Assembly (NCBI GenBank): GCA_019114945.1 | Contig: DXEN01000076.1 | Location: 1-32,158, forward strand | DNA: 32,158 bases | Source of the DNA: Candidatus Parabacteroides intestinigallinarum | GTDB taxonomy: Bacteria > Bacteroidota > Bacteroidia > Bacteroidales > Tannerellaceae | Direction of reading: 5' to 3' | Part shown: one piece after another, positions 1 through 8,050 of the stretch | Layout: each line of letters begins with the position of its first letter | Position numbering within the stretch: position 1 is the stretch's first letter | Program-made: the position numbers and the translations under genes | Notes under the pieces: model-generated | The model's database searches: none | What the model was told of the DNA's origin: nothing | Seen by the model: the letters and a program-made list of their open reading frames with translations, nothing else

Positions 1-1
1 T

Positions 2-181
2 AAAGAAAACAAGGATAAAGAAGGAAAGGAGAGCAGAGATAATAACCGGGATAATCGTCCCAAACAAAAAGCGAGGGCAAACAACAAGCCTACGAACAAT
101 GACAAACCCGCGACGAATAACGACAAACCGCAACAACCGACCAATCCCGCTCCAAAGCCGGAGGCTAAGCCCGAGGCTTAA
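2..181 (+). CDS. C-terminal tail of a protein, probably RicT/PSP1 family (partial)
   Basis: An open frame enters from the left edge and ends at TAA 179-181, giving the last 59 residues. They are low complexity: almost only Lys, Asn, Asp, Glu, Pro, Gln and Ala, ending in a Pro-Lys-Glu-Ala-rich stretch, so no domain can be recognised. The RicT/PSP1 assignment is inference from remembered gene order: in many Bacteroidota the gene just upstream of gldH encodes a PSP1-domain protein (RicT/YaaT-like), often with a charged disordered tail. The following gldH frame overlaps or abuts this tail, which suggests co-transcription. The reading frame itself is solid; the identity is not. Confidence 0.55.
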   Translation, partial: KENKDKEGKESRDNNRDNRPKQKARANNKPTNNDKPATNNDKPQQPTNPAPKPEAKPEA

Positions 182-677
182 GGGATTTGTCGCCGCCGCT
201 TGCGGCCTCTTCTTGTGCCTCTCCTGCGAGAATCAAGCCGTGTACGATCAGTATCAGGTTATTGAGAACTTATCGTGGGAGAAGGACAAGGAGTATTATT
301 TTACGTTCCAGATCGAGGATGCTTCCATCCCTTACGATGTATTCCTGGAAATACGCAACAACAACAAATATCCTTTCCAGAATCTATGGTTGTTCTGCGG
401 TGAGGAGCGCCCTTACGGACCGCTCGTAAGGGATACGGTCGAATGTATGTTGGCGAATGAGTACGGGAAATGGTACGGACAAGGAATCTCCCTGTTCCAT
501 TCCGATTTTCCGATACGCACCCATTATTATTTCCCTATTGAAGGGCAATATACATTCAGTTTCCAGCAAGGAATGCGCGAGGATAAGTTGCCAGGCATCC
601 AAGAAATCGGGCTGCGAATCGTTCCCGCGTCACCCGTCAACGCTCCTTCCGGGAAGCATCCAAACGAAGGAAAATAA
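99..677 (+). CDS. gldH: GldH-family lipoprotein
   Basis: The protein resembles GldH, a small lipoprotein first known from Flavobacterium gliding motility and kept by many non-gliding Bacteroidales, where its role is unclear. A hydrophobic stretch (about residues 29-42) ends in Leu-Ser-Cys at a plausible lipidation Cys, followed by a mature part with the family features VYDQY, RNNNKYPFQNLWLF and a C-terminal QQGMRED..GIQEIGLRI segment. Mature length (about 150 aa) fits the family. The start is doubtful: ATG 99 is the only ATG in frame, but it adds some 27 Arg/Asn-rich residues encoded inside the upstream gene's tail. A start near 180 would suit a lipoprotein signal, yet no normal start codon is there. 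The 3' end overlaps the opposing rodA by 41 bp. Confidence 0.8.
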   Translation: MTNPRRITTNRNNRPIPLQSRRLSPRLKGFVAAACGLFLCLSCENQAVYDQYQVIENLSWEKDKEYYFTFQIEDASIPYDVFLEIRNNNKYPFQNLWLFCGEERPYGPLVRDTVECMLANEYGKWYGQGISLFHSDFPIRTHYYFPIEGQYTFSFQQGMREDKLPGIQEIGLRIVPASPVNAPSGKHPNEGK

Positions 678-2082
678 ACAAAAGGACCGTAAATCCCCAC
701 AGCGAGGATCCACCATAACTAAAGAAAGGGAGCGGGATTCCTATGACCGGTGTCAATCCCGTTACCATTCCCACGTTTATCACCAAATGGAAAAGGAATA
801 TCGAGGCAACACTATATCCATACACCCGCCCAAAGGTGTTATCCTGTCGTTCCGCCAAAACAATCAATCGAAGAATAAACGCACCGAATAAGAGCAAGAC
901 CGCAGAAGCTCCCACAAAGCCCTGTTCCTCTCCTACCGTACAAAAAATGAAATCCGTATCTTGCTCAGGCACGTATTTCAACTTCGTCTGCGTCCCATTC
1001 AAGAAACCTTTCCCCGTCAACCCGCCGGAACCTATGGCTATCTTGGACTGGTTGACGTTGTATCCGGCACCGGTAGGATCGTCCTCCAATCCCAAAGAGA
1101 CCTTGATACGAATTTGCTGATGCGACTCCAAGATCTCATTAAACATATAATCCACCGAATACAAGAAACCAATCGAGCCCAAAGCGAATAAGGCGATCAA
1201 CGCATAATGCCTCACCCAGCCGCGCAGAGAAAGGTAAAGAAGATAAAGCGACGTAAGCCCTACCAATCCCAACGAGATCCACGCGAAGTTCACAGGCACG
1301 AATAAAGAGACTATATAACCGGCCAAGAAAGCGCCGACGGTCGCGTACAGTATCCATCTCACCGTCTTTTGATCCTTGCCGACACTTCCTATCAAACCGG
1401 TCGTTATCAAAAGAACCAAGCACGAGACGATCAACTCACCCAAAGGTGTAATACCCGCCATCACCCCGGAATACTTCATGCCTATCACGAAATAAGCGAC
1501 CGCGCAAATACCCGTCAGCAGCACATATCCCGTCATTCCCTCTCGGTACAACACAAGGAAAAAAGCTAAATAAACCAACGCCGAACCAGTCTCCCGTTGC
1601 AACAGGATACAAACCATCGGCAAGAAAATCATTCCCAGCGCGATCAGGAAATTCTTGCAAGTCGTAAGTTTAAAGCCATATCCATTCATAAATTTCGCCA
1701 AGGCCAAGGCGGTAGCGAATTTCGCCAACTCGGCCGGTTGCAACCGAATGGGCCCCAACACGAGCCAAGAATGCGATCCCTTGATATTGGGGGCGACAAA
1801 AATCGTCACGACCAACAACACGATAACCACCGCATAAATCAAATAAGCGAAAATCTCGAAGAAGTCGCTCTCCAGCATCAACAAGATAAAGATAAGCACG
1901 AACGAGGTAGCGATCCAAATCATCTGCATGCCCGGACGACCGGACGGGTCGAACAAACCGGTATTGTCGAACTCATAACTCGCCCCACAGATACTGAACC
2001 AGCCGGCTATCACCATAATAACATACAGCAGGATGGTCACCCAATCGACCGATTTCCATATTTCCGTTGTCCTATAACGCAC
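637..2082 (-). CDS. rodA: RodA, SEDS-family peptidoglycan glycosyltransferase
   Basis: RodA polymerises lipid II into glycan strands in the inner membrane as part of the elongation machinery, paired with PBP2. The 481-residue protein is almost wholly hydrophobic helices. It carries SEDS hallmarks: GSHSWLVLGPIRLQPAELAK (about 102-121), the loop GLTGKGFLNGTQ..VPEQDTDFIF (about 354-380), and the C-terminal TGLTPVIGIPLPFFSYGGSS (441-460). The start is GTG (2080-2082), lying inside the last codons of mrdA (11-nt overlap), which suggests translational coupling. The gene is last in the purH-mreBCD-mrdA-rodA run, and its 3' end lies within gldH on the opposite strand. Confidence 0.96.
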   Translation of the reverse strand: MRYRTTEIWKSVDWVTILLYVIMVIAGWFSICGASYEFDNTGLFDPSGRPGMQMIWIATSFVLIFILLMLESDFFEIFAYLIYAVVIVLLVVTIFVAPNIKGSHSWLVLGPIRLQPAELAKFATALALAKFMNGYGFKLTTCKNFLIALGMIFLPMVCILLQRETGSALVYLAFFLVLYREGMTGYVLLTGICAVAYFVIGMKYSGVMAGITPLGELIVSCLVLLITTGLIGSVGKDQKTVRWILYATVGAFLAGYIVSLFVPVNFAWISLGLVGLTSLYLLYLSLRGWVRHYALIALFALGSIGFLYSVDYMFNEILESHQQIRIKVSLGLEDDPTGAGYNVNQSKIAIGSGGLTGKGFLNGTQTKLKYVPEQDTDFIFCTVGEEQGFVGASAVLLLFGAFILRLIVLAERQDNTFGRVYGYSVASIFLFHLVINVGMVTGLTPVIGIPLPFFSYGGSSLWGFTVLLFIFLRLDASRKER

Positions 2083-3940
2083 TGTTTGGTAAAATTACAG
2101 CATTCATAATATATTCTTCCGTAGGTTTATTCGCCTCGGAAATCTCACCTTTCAAGTATTTCTCCAGCATCAACTTGCCAATCGGCACGGCGTAAGTAGC
2201 GCCGAAACCGGCATTCTCCACAAAAACGGCGATCGCTACCTTAGGCTGCTGATAAGGAGCGAACCCCATGAAGATCGAGTGATCCTTACCATGCGGATTC
2301 TCGGCGGTACCCGTCTTTCCGCAAACCTCAATATCCGGCAAAGCCGCGCCACGACAAGTTCCTCCATAAGCGGTGCCCGTCACCGCACCCCGCATTCCTT
2401 CCGCCACATACTCATAATAGCGCGCATCTACCATCGTGTAGCGCCGTTTTGTATATAATGTATCCAGCGGCGTATCCTGAATCTCCTTTACGACATGGGG
2501 AGTGACGAAATACCCCCGATTCGCCACCGTAGCCGCTAAATTACAAATTTGCAACGGTGTCGCCAATATCTCTCCTTGCCCGATCGCGATCGAGATAATC
2601 GTGCTGGAATTCCAACGCCCCCGATAAATCTTATCATAAAACTTACTATTCGGGATGAAACCACGCTTCTCGCCCGGTAAATCGATGCCCAGCTTATAGC
2701 CGTATCCCATCGAGACCATATAATCTTTCCAAAGGTCGAAAGCTTCCTGCACCGACGGATAGCGTTTCCGGCTATCAATCATATCGTGCAATCCCCATGG
2801 GAAAAAAGAATTACACGAGGTAGCCAAGGCTCCGACCAAATTCAACGGCGAGGGGTGCCCGTGGCAAGCCGGTTTCCCGCCTCGATACGTATAACCATGC
2901 GCGCAGGTATATTTCGTATCCGGCGTAATCACACCCTCTTGCAGAAATATCAATCCCTGCGTGGGCTTGAATGTCGATCCGGGCGGATATTGCGCCATCA
3001 AGGCCCGGTTGAACAACGGCTTCAACGGATCTTTCTGCAAAGCCGCATAATTCGTTCCCCGCTGGCGACCAATCAAGACACTCGGATCGTAAGTCGGCGA
3101 GGAGACCATACAAAGCACTTCGCCTGTTTCCGGCTCTATCATAACGATGCCTCCCAGCTTATTTCGCATCAGCCGCTCTCCATAAGCTTGCAATTCTATA
3201 TCTAACGACAAGGTCAGATTCTTGCCCGACTCTGGCCGCACGTCGTGCTTACCCTCCTCGTAACGGCCTTGAATACGGCCATGAGCGTCCCGCAATAAAA
3301 TCTCCATGCCCTTCACTCCCCGCAGGTATTTCTCGTACGATTGCTCGATACCCGTCCGTCCCGAATAATCACCCCGCGTATAATAAGAGTCTTTCTCTAT
3401 GTCTTTCCGGTTCACCTCGCCGATATTCCCCAACACAAGAGCGGCGTTTGGATACTCATATTGACGGATCGTCCGATTCTGAATATAGAAACCGGGGAAT
3501 TTATACAGCTTTTCCTGCAATACGCCATATTCACGCGCGGAAAGTTGATTCATAAAGACTTGAGGGACATACGAGGAATAGCCGGGGTTCAAGCGCCGGT
3601 TCTTGATATCCGCTATCCGCTTCAGGAACTGCTCTTTCGTTATACCCAATATATTACAAAAATCCAAGGTGTCGAACGGCTTTACCTCTCGCATGATAAG
3701 CATCACGTCATAAGCCGGCTGGTTATATACCAGCAACTTACCGTCGCGATCGAACATCATCCCCCGAGACGGATATAAGGTCTTTTTCAAGAAAGCGTTA
3801 CTATCCGCCCATGCCTTATAGTCATTATCAACCACCTGCAAGAAGAACAACCGGACAATAAAAATGAGCACCACGATAATGACGGCCCCGCCCAAGACAT
3901 AACGCCGGTTCTCAAACTCATATTTCGTATTATTCGCCAC
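2072..3940 (-). CDS. mrdA: Penicillin-binding protein 2 (peptidoglycan D,D-transpeptidase)
   Basis: This class B PBP cross-links peptidoglycan during elongation and works with RodA. One N-terminal transmembrane helix (about 14-36) anchors a periplasmic part with a dimerisation/pedestal domain (about 50-230) and the transpeptidase domain. Active-site motifs are all present: S322-T-F-K325 (nucleophile Ser322), S375-C-N377 and K542-T-G-T545. The length (622 aa) is normal. The start is GTG at 3938-3940, overlapping the end of mreD by 11 nt; the 3' end overlaps rodA by 11 nt. Both overlaps suggest fixed stoichiometry through coupled translation. Confidence 0.96.
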   Translation of the reverse strand: MANNTKYEFENRRYVLGGAVIIVVLIFIVRLFFLQVVDNDYKAWADSNAFLKKTLYPSRGMMFDRDGKLLVYNQPAYDVMLIMREVKPFDTLDFCNILGITKEQFLKRIADIKNRRLNPGYSSYVPQVFMNQLSAREYGVLQEKLYKFPGFYIQNRTIRQYEYPNAALVLGNIGEVNRKDIEKDSYYTRGDYSGRTGIEQSYEKYLRGVKGMEILLRDAHGRIQGRYEEGKHDVRPESGKNLTLSLDIELQAYGERLMRNKLGGIVMIEPETGEVLCMVSSPTYDPSVLIGRQRGTNYAALQKDPLKPLFNRALMAQYPPGSTFKPTQGLIFLQEGVITPDTKYTCAHGYTYRGGKPACHGHPSPLNLVGALATSCNSFFPWGLHDMIDSRKRYPSVQEAFDLWKDYMVSMGYGYKLGIDLPGEKRGFIPNSKFYDKIYRGRWNSSTIISIAIGQGEILATPLQICNLAATVANRGYFVTPHVVKEIQDTPLDTLYTKRRYTMVDARYYEYVAEGMRGAVTGTAYGGTCRGAALPDIEVCGKTGTAENPHGKDHSIFMGFAPYQQPKVAIAVFVENAGFGATYAVPIGKLMLEKYLKGEISEANKPTEEYIMNAVILPNSAL

Positions 3941-4448
3941 TTTTCTGAGATTCTATATTGAACGCCTCCACCGTACAAATCAGCAACGTGGAAAGTAATA
4001 CGCTCGCCACGATACGAAGGAGCAAGAATAACGGATCGAAAAACGTCAGCGACTCGACCAAGTATAATGTCGTATGGTGTATCAACACAAACGAGAACGC
4101 ATAGCGAAGAAAACCGGCGAAGCCGAAGAAACGATAAGAAGGATAAATTCCATCCGGCAAATCTTTCCCCATGAACACAGCGATTAAAGGCTCGCGGCAA
4201 AATCCGGCCAACGTACAAGCCGCCGCATGCATTCCCGGCGTATTACTGAACAAATCGATCACAAAGCCAACCAGGAATGAGAAAAAAACGACCTGCGCCC
4301 GGGAAACGCCCACCGGCATCTTCAGGATAAAATAAAGATACAAAAAAGGCGTGGCTATCCGCAAGAAATGAATATTGTTCAAGACTAATACCTGAATCAA
4401 TACAAACACCACAAAATATACGAATCCACGCAGAAAACTATTAATCAT
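3930..4448 (-). CDS. mreD: Rod shape-determining membrane protein MreD
   Basis: A 172-residue integral membrane protein with about five hydrophobic helices, in the usual size range for MreD. Sequence conservation in MreD is weak, so the call rests on the combination of topology, length and position between mreC and mrdA. MreD links MreC and the PBP2/RodA pair in the membrane. The start ATG (4446-4448) overlaps the mreC stop by 8 nt and the 3' end overlaps mrdA by 11 nt. Confidence 0.92.
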   Translation of the reverse strand: MINSFLRGFVYFVVFVLIQVLVLNNIHFLRIATPFLYLYFILKMPVGVSRAQVVFFSFLVGFVIDLFSNTPGMHAAACTLAGFCREPLIAVFMGKDLPDGIYPSYRFFGFAGFLRYAFSFVLIHHTTLYLVESLTFFDPLFLLLRIVASVLLSTLLICTVEAFNIESQKSGE

Positions 4449-5295
4449 TTTTTCTCGCCTCTTGTTCTATCCGCAACTGCTCCGCCTGACGGAGATTCTT
4501 TATGACACGCACATTGTTCAACGCCTGGAAATCAGCGGCCAAACGCACCCGCAACGAATAAAAATTATCATCGTGCTGCTTCTCGAATTCAGCCACCGTA
4601 CCTACAATAATACCGGGAGGAAAGACCGCGGAATAACCGCTCGTCACCACCGTATCACCTTTCTGAAAATCCACATGCCGCGGCAACTCCTCCAAATTCG
4701 CATACAACGCATCTCGCCCATCCCAGTTCAAAGAACCAAAATAACCGCTTCCCCGCACCTTGCAACTCAACCGCAACTTGGGATTCAACAGCGGAATCAC
4801 CACCGAGAAATGGTCGGACACCGTAGAGACAATGCCAACGGCACCACGCTCGCAAACCACTCCCATATCCGGCTCAATCCCATCCAACTTACCTTTATTG
4901 ATTGTTATGTAATTGAACAGCCGCACGACGCTATTATTCACGACATCGGCCACTACAAACGTGTACGGAATACTGTCCGTCGTATCCGGAACGAAACCAC
5001 GGAAAGTCACCGTATCCGCCATCAACATCTCCAGCTGATCCTGCAACGCCAACATACGAGCCTCCAAACGTCCGTTGCGCTCTAACAAATCCTTATTAAT
5101 ATCTCGCAAATTCAAATAAGAGGCCACCGACCCCGATAAAGACACGACGGAACCCGTCAGCATATTCGCCGACGAGAGTATCACCGTCTGTTGGTATCTG
5201 TTCCCGCGATAAAGCAAGAGCAACGATACGGCCTCTAACAACACGAACAGGAACCAATGCCTTTTCCGGACCAGAAACTCGATCAGTTTGCGCAT
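4441..5295 (-). CDS. mreC: Rod shape-determining protein MreC
   Basis: MreC is a bitopic protein whose periplasmic part activates PBP2/RodA. The 284-residue sequence has a short cytoplasmic N-terminus (RKRHWF), one transmembrane helix (about 13-30), a coiled coil (about 60-95) and the beta-rich MreC core with VVNNSVVRLFNYITINKG (about 126-143) and GDTVVTSGYSAVFPPGIIVG (about 214-233), which match the family well. It is separated from mreB by 92 nt holding a long hairpin, unlike the rest of the cluster where genes overlap; this could set MreC output relative to MreB. Confidence 0.96.
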   Translation of the reverse strand: MRKLIEFLVRKRHWFLFVLLEAVSLLLLYRGNRYQQTVILSSANMLTGSVVSLSGSVASYLNLRDINKDLLERNGRLEARMLALQDQLEMLMADTVTFRGFVPDTTDSIPYTFVVADVVNNSVVRLFNYITINKGKLDGIEPDMGVVCERGAVGIVSTVSDHFSVVIPLLNPKLRLSCKVRGSGYFGSLNWDGRDALYANLEELPRHVDFQKGDTVVTSGYSAVFPPGIIVGTVAEFEKQHDDNFYSLRVRLAADFQALNNVRVIKNLRQAEQLRIEQEARKND

Positions 5296-5311
5296 ACGAA
5301 TTGAAAAATCA

Positions 5312-5376
5312 ATAGTTGGCGACCGATGGGCGAGAGCCTCCGTACAGGAACACCCTCTCCATCAATCGCCAACTAT
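5312..5376 (-). other. Long imperfect hairpin between mreB and mreC
   Basis: An 11-bp perfect inverted repeat, ATAGTTGGCGA at 5312-5322 and its complement at 5366-5376, encloses further pairable segments (GATGG/CCATC and GAGAG/CTCTC), so the whole 65 nt can fold into one rod with internal loops. On the transcribed minus strand it is followed within a few bases by a short T run just before mreC. It could act as a partial terminator, a processing or stability element, or be a repeated intergenic element; the sequence alone does not decide. Confidence 0.7.
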
Positions 5377-5387
5377 CCACCAGCTGA

Positions 5388-6407
5388 TTACCGAATTAAA
5401 AAATTGAACTTTTCGATATTCTTCAACGCCACACCCGTGCCTTTCGCTACGGCATGCAACGGATCCTCCGCGATATGGAACTGGATATTCATCTTGTCGT
5501 GCAAGCGTTTATCCAAGCCGCGCAACAAGGCGCCACCACCCGCCAGATAAATGCCGTTCTTCACGATGTCGGCATACAATTCCGGAGGCGTTTGCTCCAA
5601 TGCGCTCAAAATCGCCGCCTCGATCTTCGAGATCGACTTATCCAAGCAATGCGCGATCTCCTGGTAAGAGACAGGCACCTCCATCGGAAGAGCGGTCATC
5701 TGGTTCGGACCATGTACCACGTAATCCTCCGGGGCATCTTCCAAAACCGTCAACGCGGATCCTACGTTTATCTTGATACGCTCCGCCATGCGCTCGCTGA
5801 CTTTCACGTTGTGCTGACGACGCATATACTCCACGATGTCCGCGGTTAAATCGTCCCCCGCCATACGGATCGACTTATTCGATACGATACCGCCCAACGA
5901 GATAACAGCGATCTCCGTCGTACCACCTCCTATATCCACGATCATATTGCCTTCCGGCGCCAATACATCAATACCTACGCCAATCGCCGCCGCCATTGGC
6001 TCGAATATCATATACACGTCCCGTCCTCCGGCGTGCTCGGACGAATCACGTACGGCACGAATCTCCACCTCTGTACTGCCGGAAGGAATACCCACTACCA
6101 TCCGCAAGGAAGGCGAGAACCAACGACGGCGACTGCTCGCCATCTTGATAAAGCCACGGATCATCTGCTCGGCCGCATAGAAATCGGCGATCACGCCCTC
6201 GCGCAGCGGCCGCACGGTACGGATATTCGGATGCGTCTTCTCATACATCTCGCGAGCGACCTTCCCTACGGCCAGCACCTTATCCGAACGGGCATCCAAC
6301 GCGATCACCGAAGGTTCGTCCACCACGGTCTTGCCATTACACGTAATAATGGTATTGGCGGTACCCAAGTCGATGGCCACTTCCTGTGTGAAAGAAAACA
6401 ATCCCAT
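5388..6407 (-). CDS. mreB: Actin-like rod shape-determining protein MreB
   Basis: MreB polymerises under the inner membrane and guides the elongation complex. The 339-residue sequence has the actin-fold ATP motifs: phosphate-1 loop DLGTANT (13-19), phosphate-2 loop DIGGGTT (158-164) and the adenosine motif LAGGGALLRGL (288-298). The N-terminus MGLFSFTQE is the membrane-contacting end seen in the family. Only 21 nt separate it from purH upstream, so the elongation genes are probably read from the purH promoter, from a site inside purH, or both. Confidence 0.98.
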   Translation of the reverse strand: MGLFSFTQEVAIDLGTANTIITCNGKTVVDEPSVIALDARSDKVLAVGKVAREMYEKTHPNIRTVRPLREGVIADFYAAEQMIRGFIKMASSRRRWFSPSLRMVVGIPSGSTEVEIRAVRDSSEHAGGRDVYMIFEPMAAAIGVGIDVLAPEGNMIVDIGGGTTEIAVISLGGIVSNKSIRMAGDDLTADIVEYMRRQHNVKVSERMAERIKINVGSALTVLEDAPEDYVVHGPNQMTALPMEVPVSYQEIAHCLDKSISKIEAAILSALEQTPPELYADIVKNGIYLAGGGALLRGLDKRLHDKMNIQFHIAEDPLHAVAKGTGVALKNIEKFNFLIR

Positions 6408-6428
6408 TCTCTACTGAATAATGAATTA

Positions 6429-7952
6429 TTAATGTTTAAAGTGACGAATGCCTGTCTTCACCATCGCCAAACCATGCTGGTTGCAATACTCTACAGACAA
6501 ATTATCCTTAATCGAGCCACCCGGCTGTATCACGGCCGTAATACCCGCTTTATCCGCGATCTCCACGCAATCAGGGAAGGGGAAGAAAGCATCGGAAGCC
6601 ATCACGGCGCCGTTCAAGTCGAAACCGAACGATCTCGCTTTCTCGATCGCCTGCTTCAAGGCGTCCACCCGAGAAGTCTGACCCACGCCACTCGCGCACA
6701 ATTGCTTGTTCTTTACCAACGTAATGGCGTTCGACTTGCTATTCTTCACGATCTTATTAGCGAACAACAAATCCTCCACTTCCGGAGCGCTCGGACGCTT
6801 ATCGGTCATCGGCTCCAAATCAGCCTCGCCCTGGATGCTCAAATCCTTCTGCTGCATCAATACGCCATTCAACAACGAACGGAACTGTATCGGACTCGTC
6901 TTACACTCCTTGCGAATTAAAATAATACGATTCTTCTTTTGGGAAAGAACCTCCAAGGCATCCGCGTCGTAAGCCGGAGCGATAATCACCTCGAAGAAAA
7001 TCTTATTGATTTCCTCGGCGACCTCCTTATCGATCGTGGCGTTCGTGATCAGGATACCACCGAAAGCGGATACCGGATCGCCCGCCAAGGCGTCTTTCCA
7101 AGCCTCCAGCACGGTAGCGCGTGAAGCGATACCACAAGCGTTGTTGTGCTTCAAGATCGCGAATGTCAACTCGTCGAACTCGTCGATCAAGTTCACGGCA
7201 GCGTCTACATCCAACAAGTTATTATACGAGATCTCTTTCCCATGAATCTGCTCGAACATATCCTCGAACTTCCCATAGAACTTCGCCGCCTGGTGCGGGT
7301 TCTCGCCATAACGCAAATGCATCGGGCTATCTACCGCTATCCGGCAATGCGAGCCTTCATGGTCATCAAAATAATTGAAAATAGCGGAATCGTAATGCGA
7401 GGAAACCGCGAACGCCTCGCGAGCGAACCATTTACGCTCCTCCAATGTCGTCTCGGCACCCTTCTCGTTCAGCAAATCCAACAGCGGTTGGTATTGCGCC
7501 TTGGAAGCCACGATCACTACATCCTTGAAATTCTTCGCGGCGGCACGAATCAACGAAATGCCACCTATATCTATTTTCTCGATAATCGCCTGTTCGTCCG
7601 CTCCGGAAGCGACGGTCTCCTCAAATGGATACAAGTCTACAATCACCAAATCAATCTCCGGTATCTCATATTCCGCCAATTGCTTTTGGTCTGTCTCATT
7701 GTCGCGACGAGCCAAGATTCCGCCGAACACTTTCGGATGAAGGGTCTTTACACGTCCACCTAAAATAGAGGGATAAGAGGTCAAATCCTCCACCGCGTCG
7801 CACGGCAAGCCCAACGACTCGATAAATGATTGCGTCCCTCCCGTCGATACAAAACTCACTCCCTCGCGGTGCAATTTCCTTAAAATCTCATCCAGCCCGT
7901 CTTTGTGAAATACAGAGACCAAGGCACGTTTCATTCGTTTTGTTTCAGCCAT
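6429..7952 (-). CDS. purH: Bifunctional AICAR formyltransferase / IMP cyclohydrolase
   Basis: PurH carries out the last two steps of de novo purine synthesis, AICAR to FAICAR to IMP. The 507-residue protein has an N-terminal MGS-like cyclohydrolase domain (STGGT 36-40, GGRVKTLHP 65-73) and a C-terminal formyltransferase domain with RYGENPHQ (214-221) and the catalytic pair K268-H269 in LKHNNACG. Length and domains are normal. Start ATG 7950-7952 is used; a second Met at residue 7 is possible. A candidate promoter lies about 36-43 nt upstream. The gene heads the purH-mreBCD-mrdA-rodA run. Confidence 0.98.
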   Translation of the reverse strand: MAETKRMKRALVSVFHKDGLDEILRKLHREGVSFVSTGGTQSFIESLGLPCDAVEDLTSYPSILGGRVKTLHPKVFGGILARRDNETDQKQLAEYEIPEIDLVIVDLYPFEETVASGADEQAIIEKIDIGGISLIRAAAKNFKDVVIVASKAQYQPLLDLLNEKGAETTLEERKWFAREAFAVSSHYDSAIFNYFDDHEGSHCRIAVDSPMHLRYGENPHQAAKFYGKFEDMFEQIHGKEISYNNLLDVDAAVNLIDEFDELTFAILKHNNACGIASRATVLEAWKDALAGDPVSAFGGILITNATIDKEVAEEINKIFFEVIIAPAYDADALEVLSQKKNRIILIRKECKTSPIQFRSLLNGVLMQQKDLSIQGEADLEPMTDKRPSAPEVEDLLFANKIVKNSKSNAITLVKNKQLCASGVGQTSRVDALKQAIEKARSFGFDLNGAVMASDAFFPFPDCVEIADKAGITAVIQPGGSIKDNLSVEYCNQHGLAMVKTGIRHFKH

Positions 7953-7987
7953 CTTAATCCTTTCGTTTGCTTTAATGTTTTAGAGCA

Positions 7988-7995
7988 CAAAAGTA
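7988..7995 (-). promoter_or_regulatory. Candidate purH promoter, -7 element
   Basis: On the minus strand this reads TACTTTTG, matching the Bacteroidota sigma-A -7 consensus TAnnTTTG, 36 nt before the purH start. No good TTG is seen 19-20 bp upstream, so the call rests on the -7 element and position only. Confidence 0.5.
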
Positions 7996-8050
7996 GGTAT
8001 TTATTTCCAATTCACCCCTATATATCAGAAAAATCTCCACTCGTATTCAT

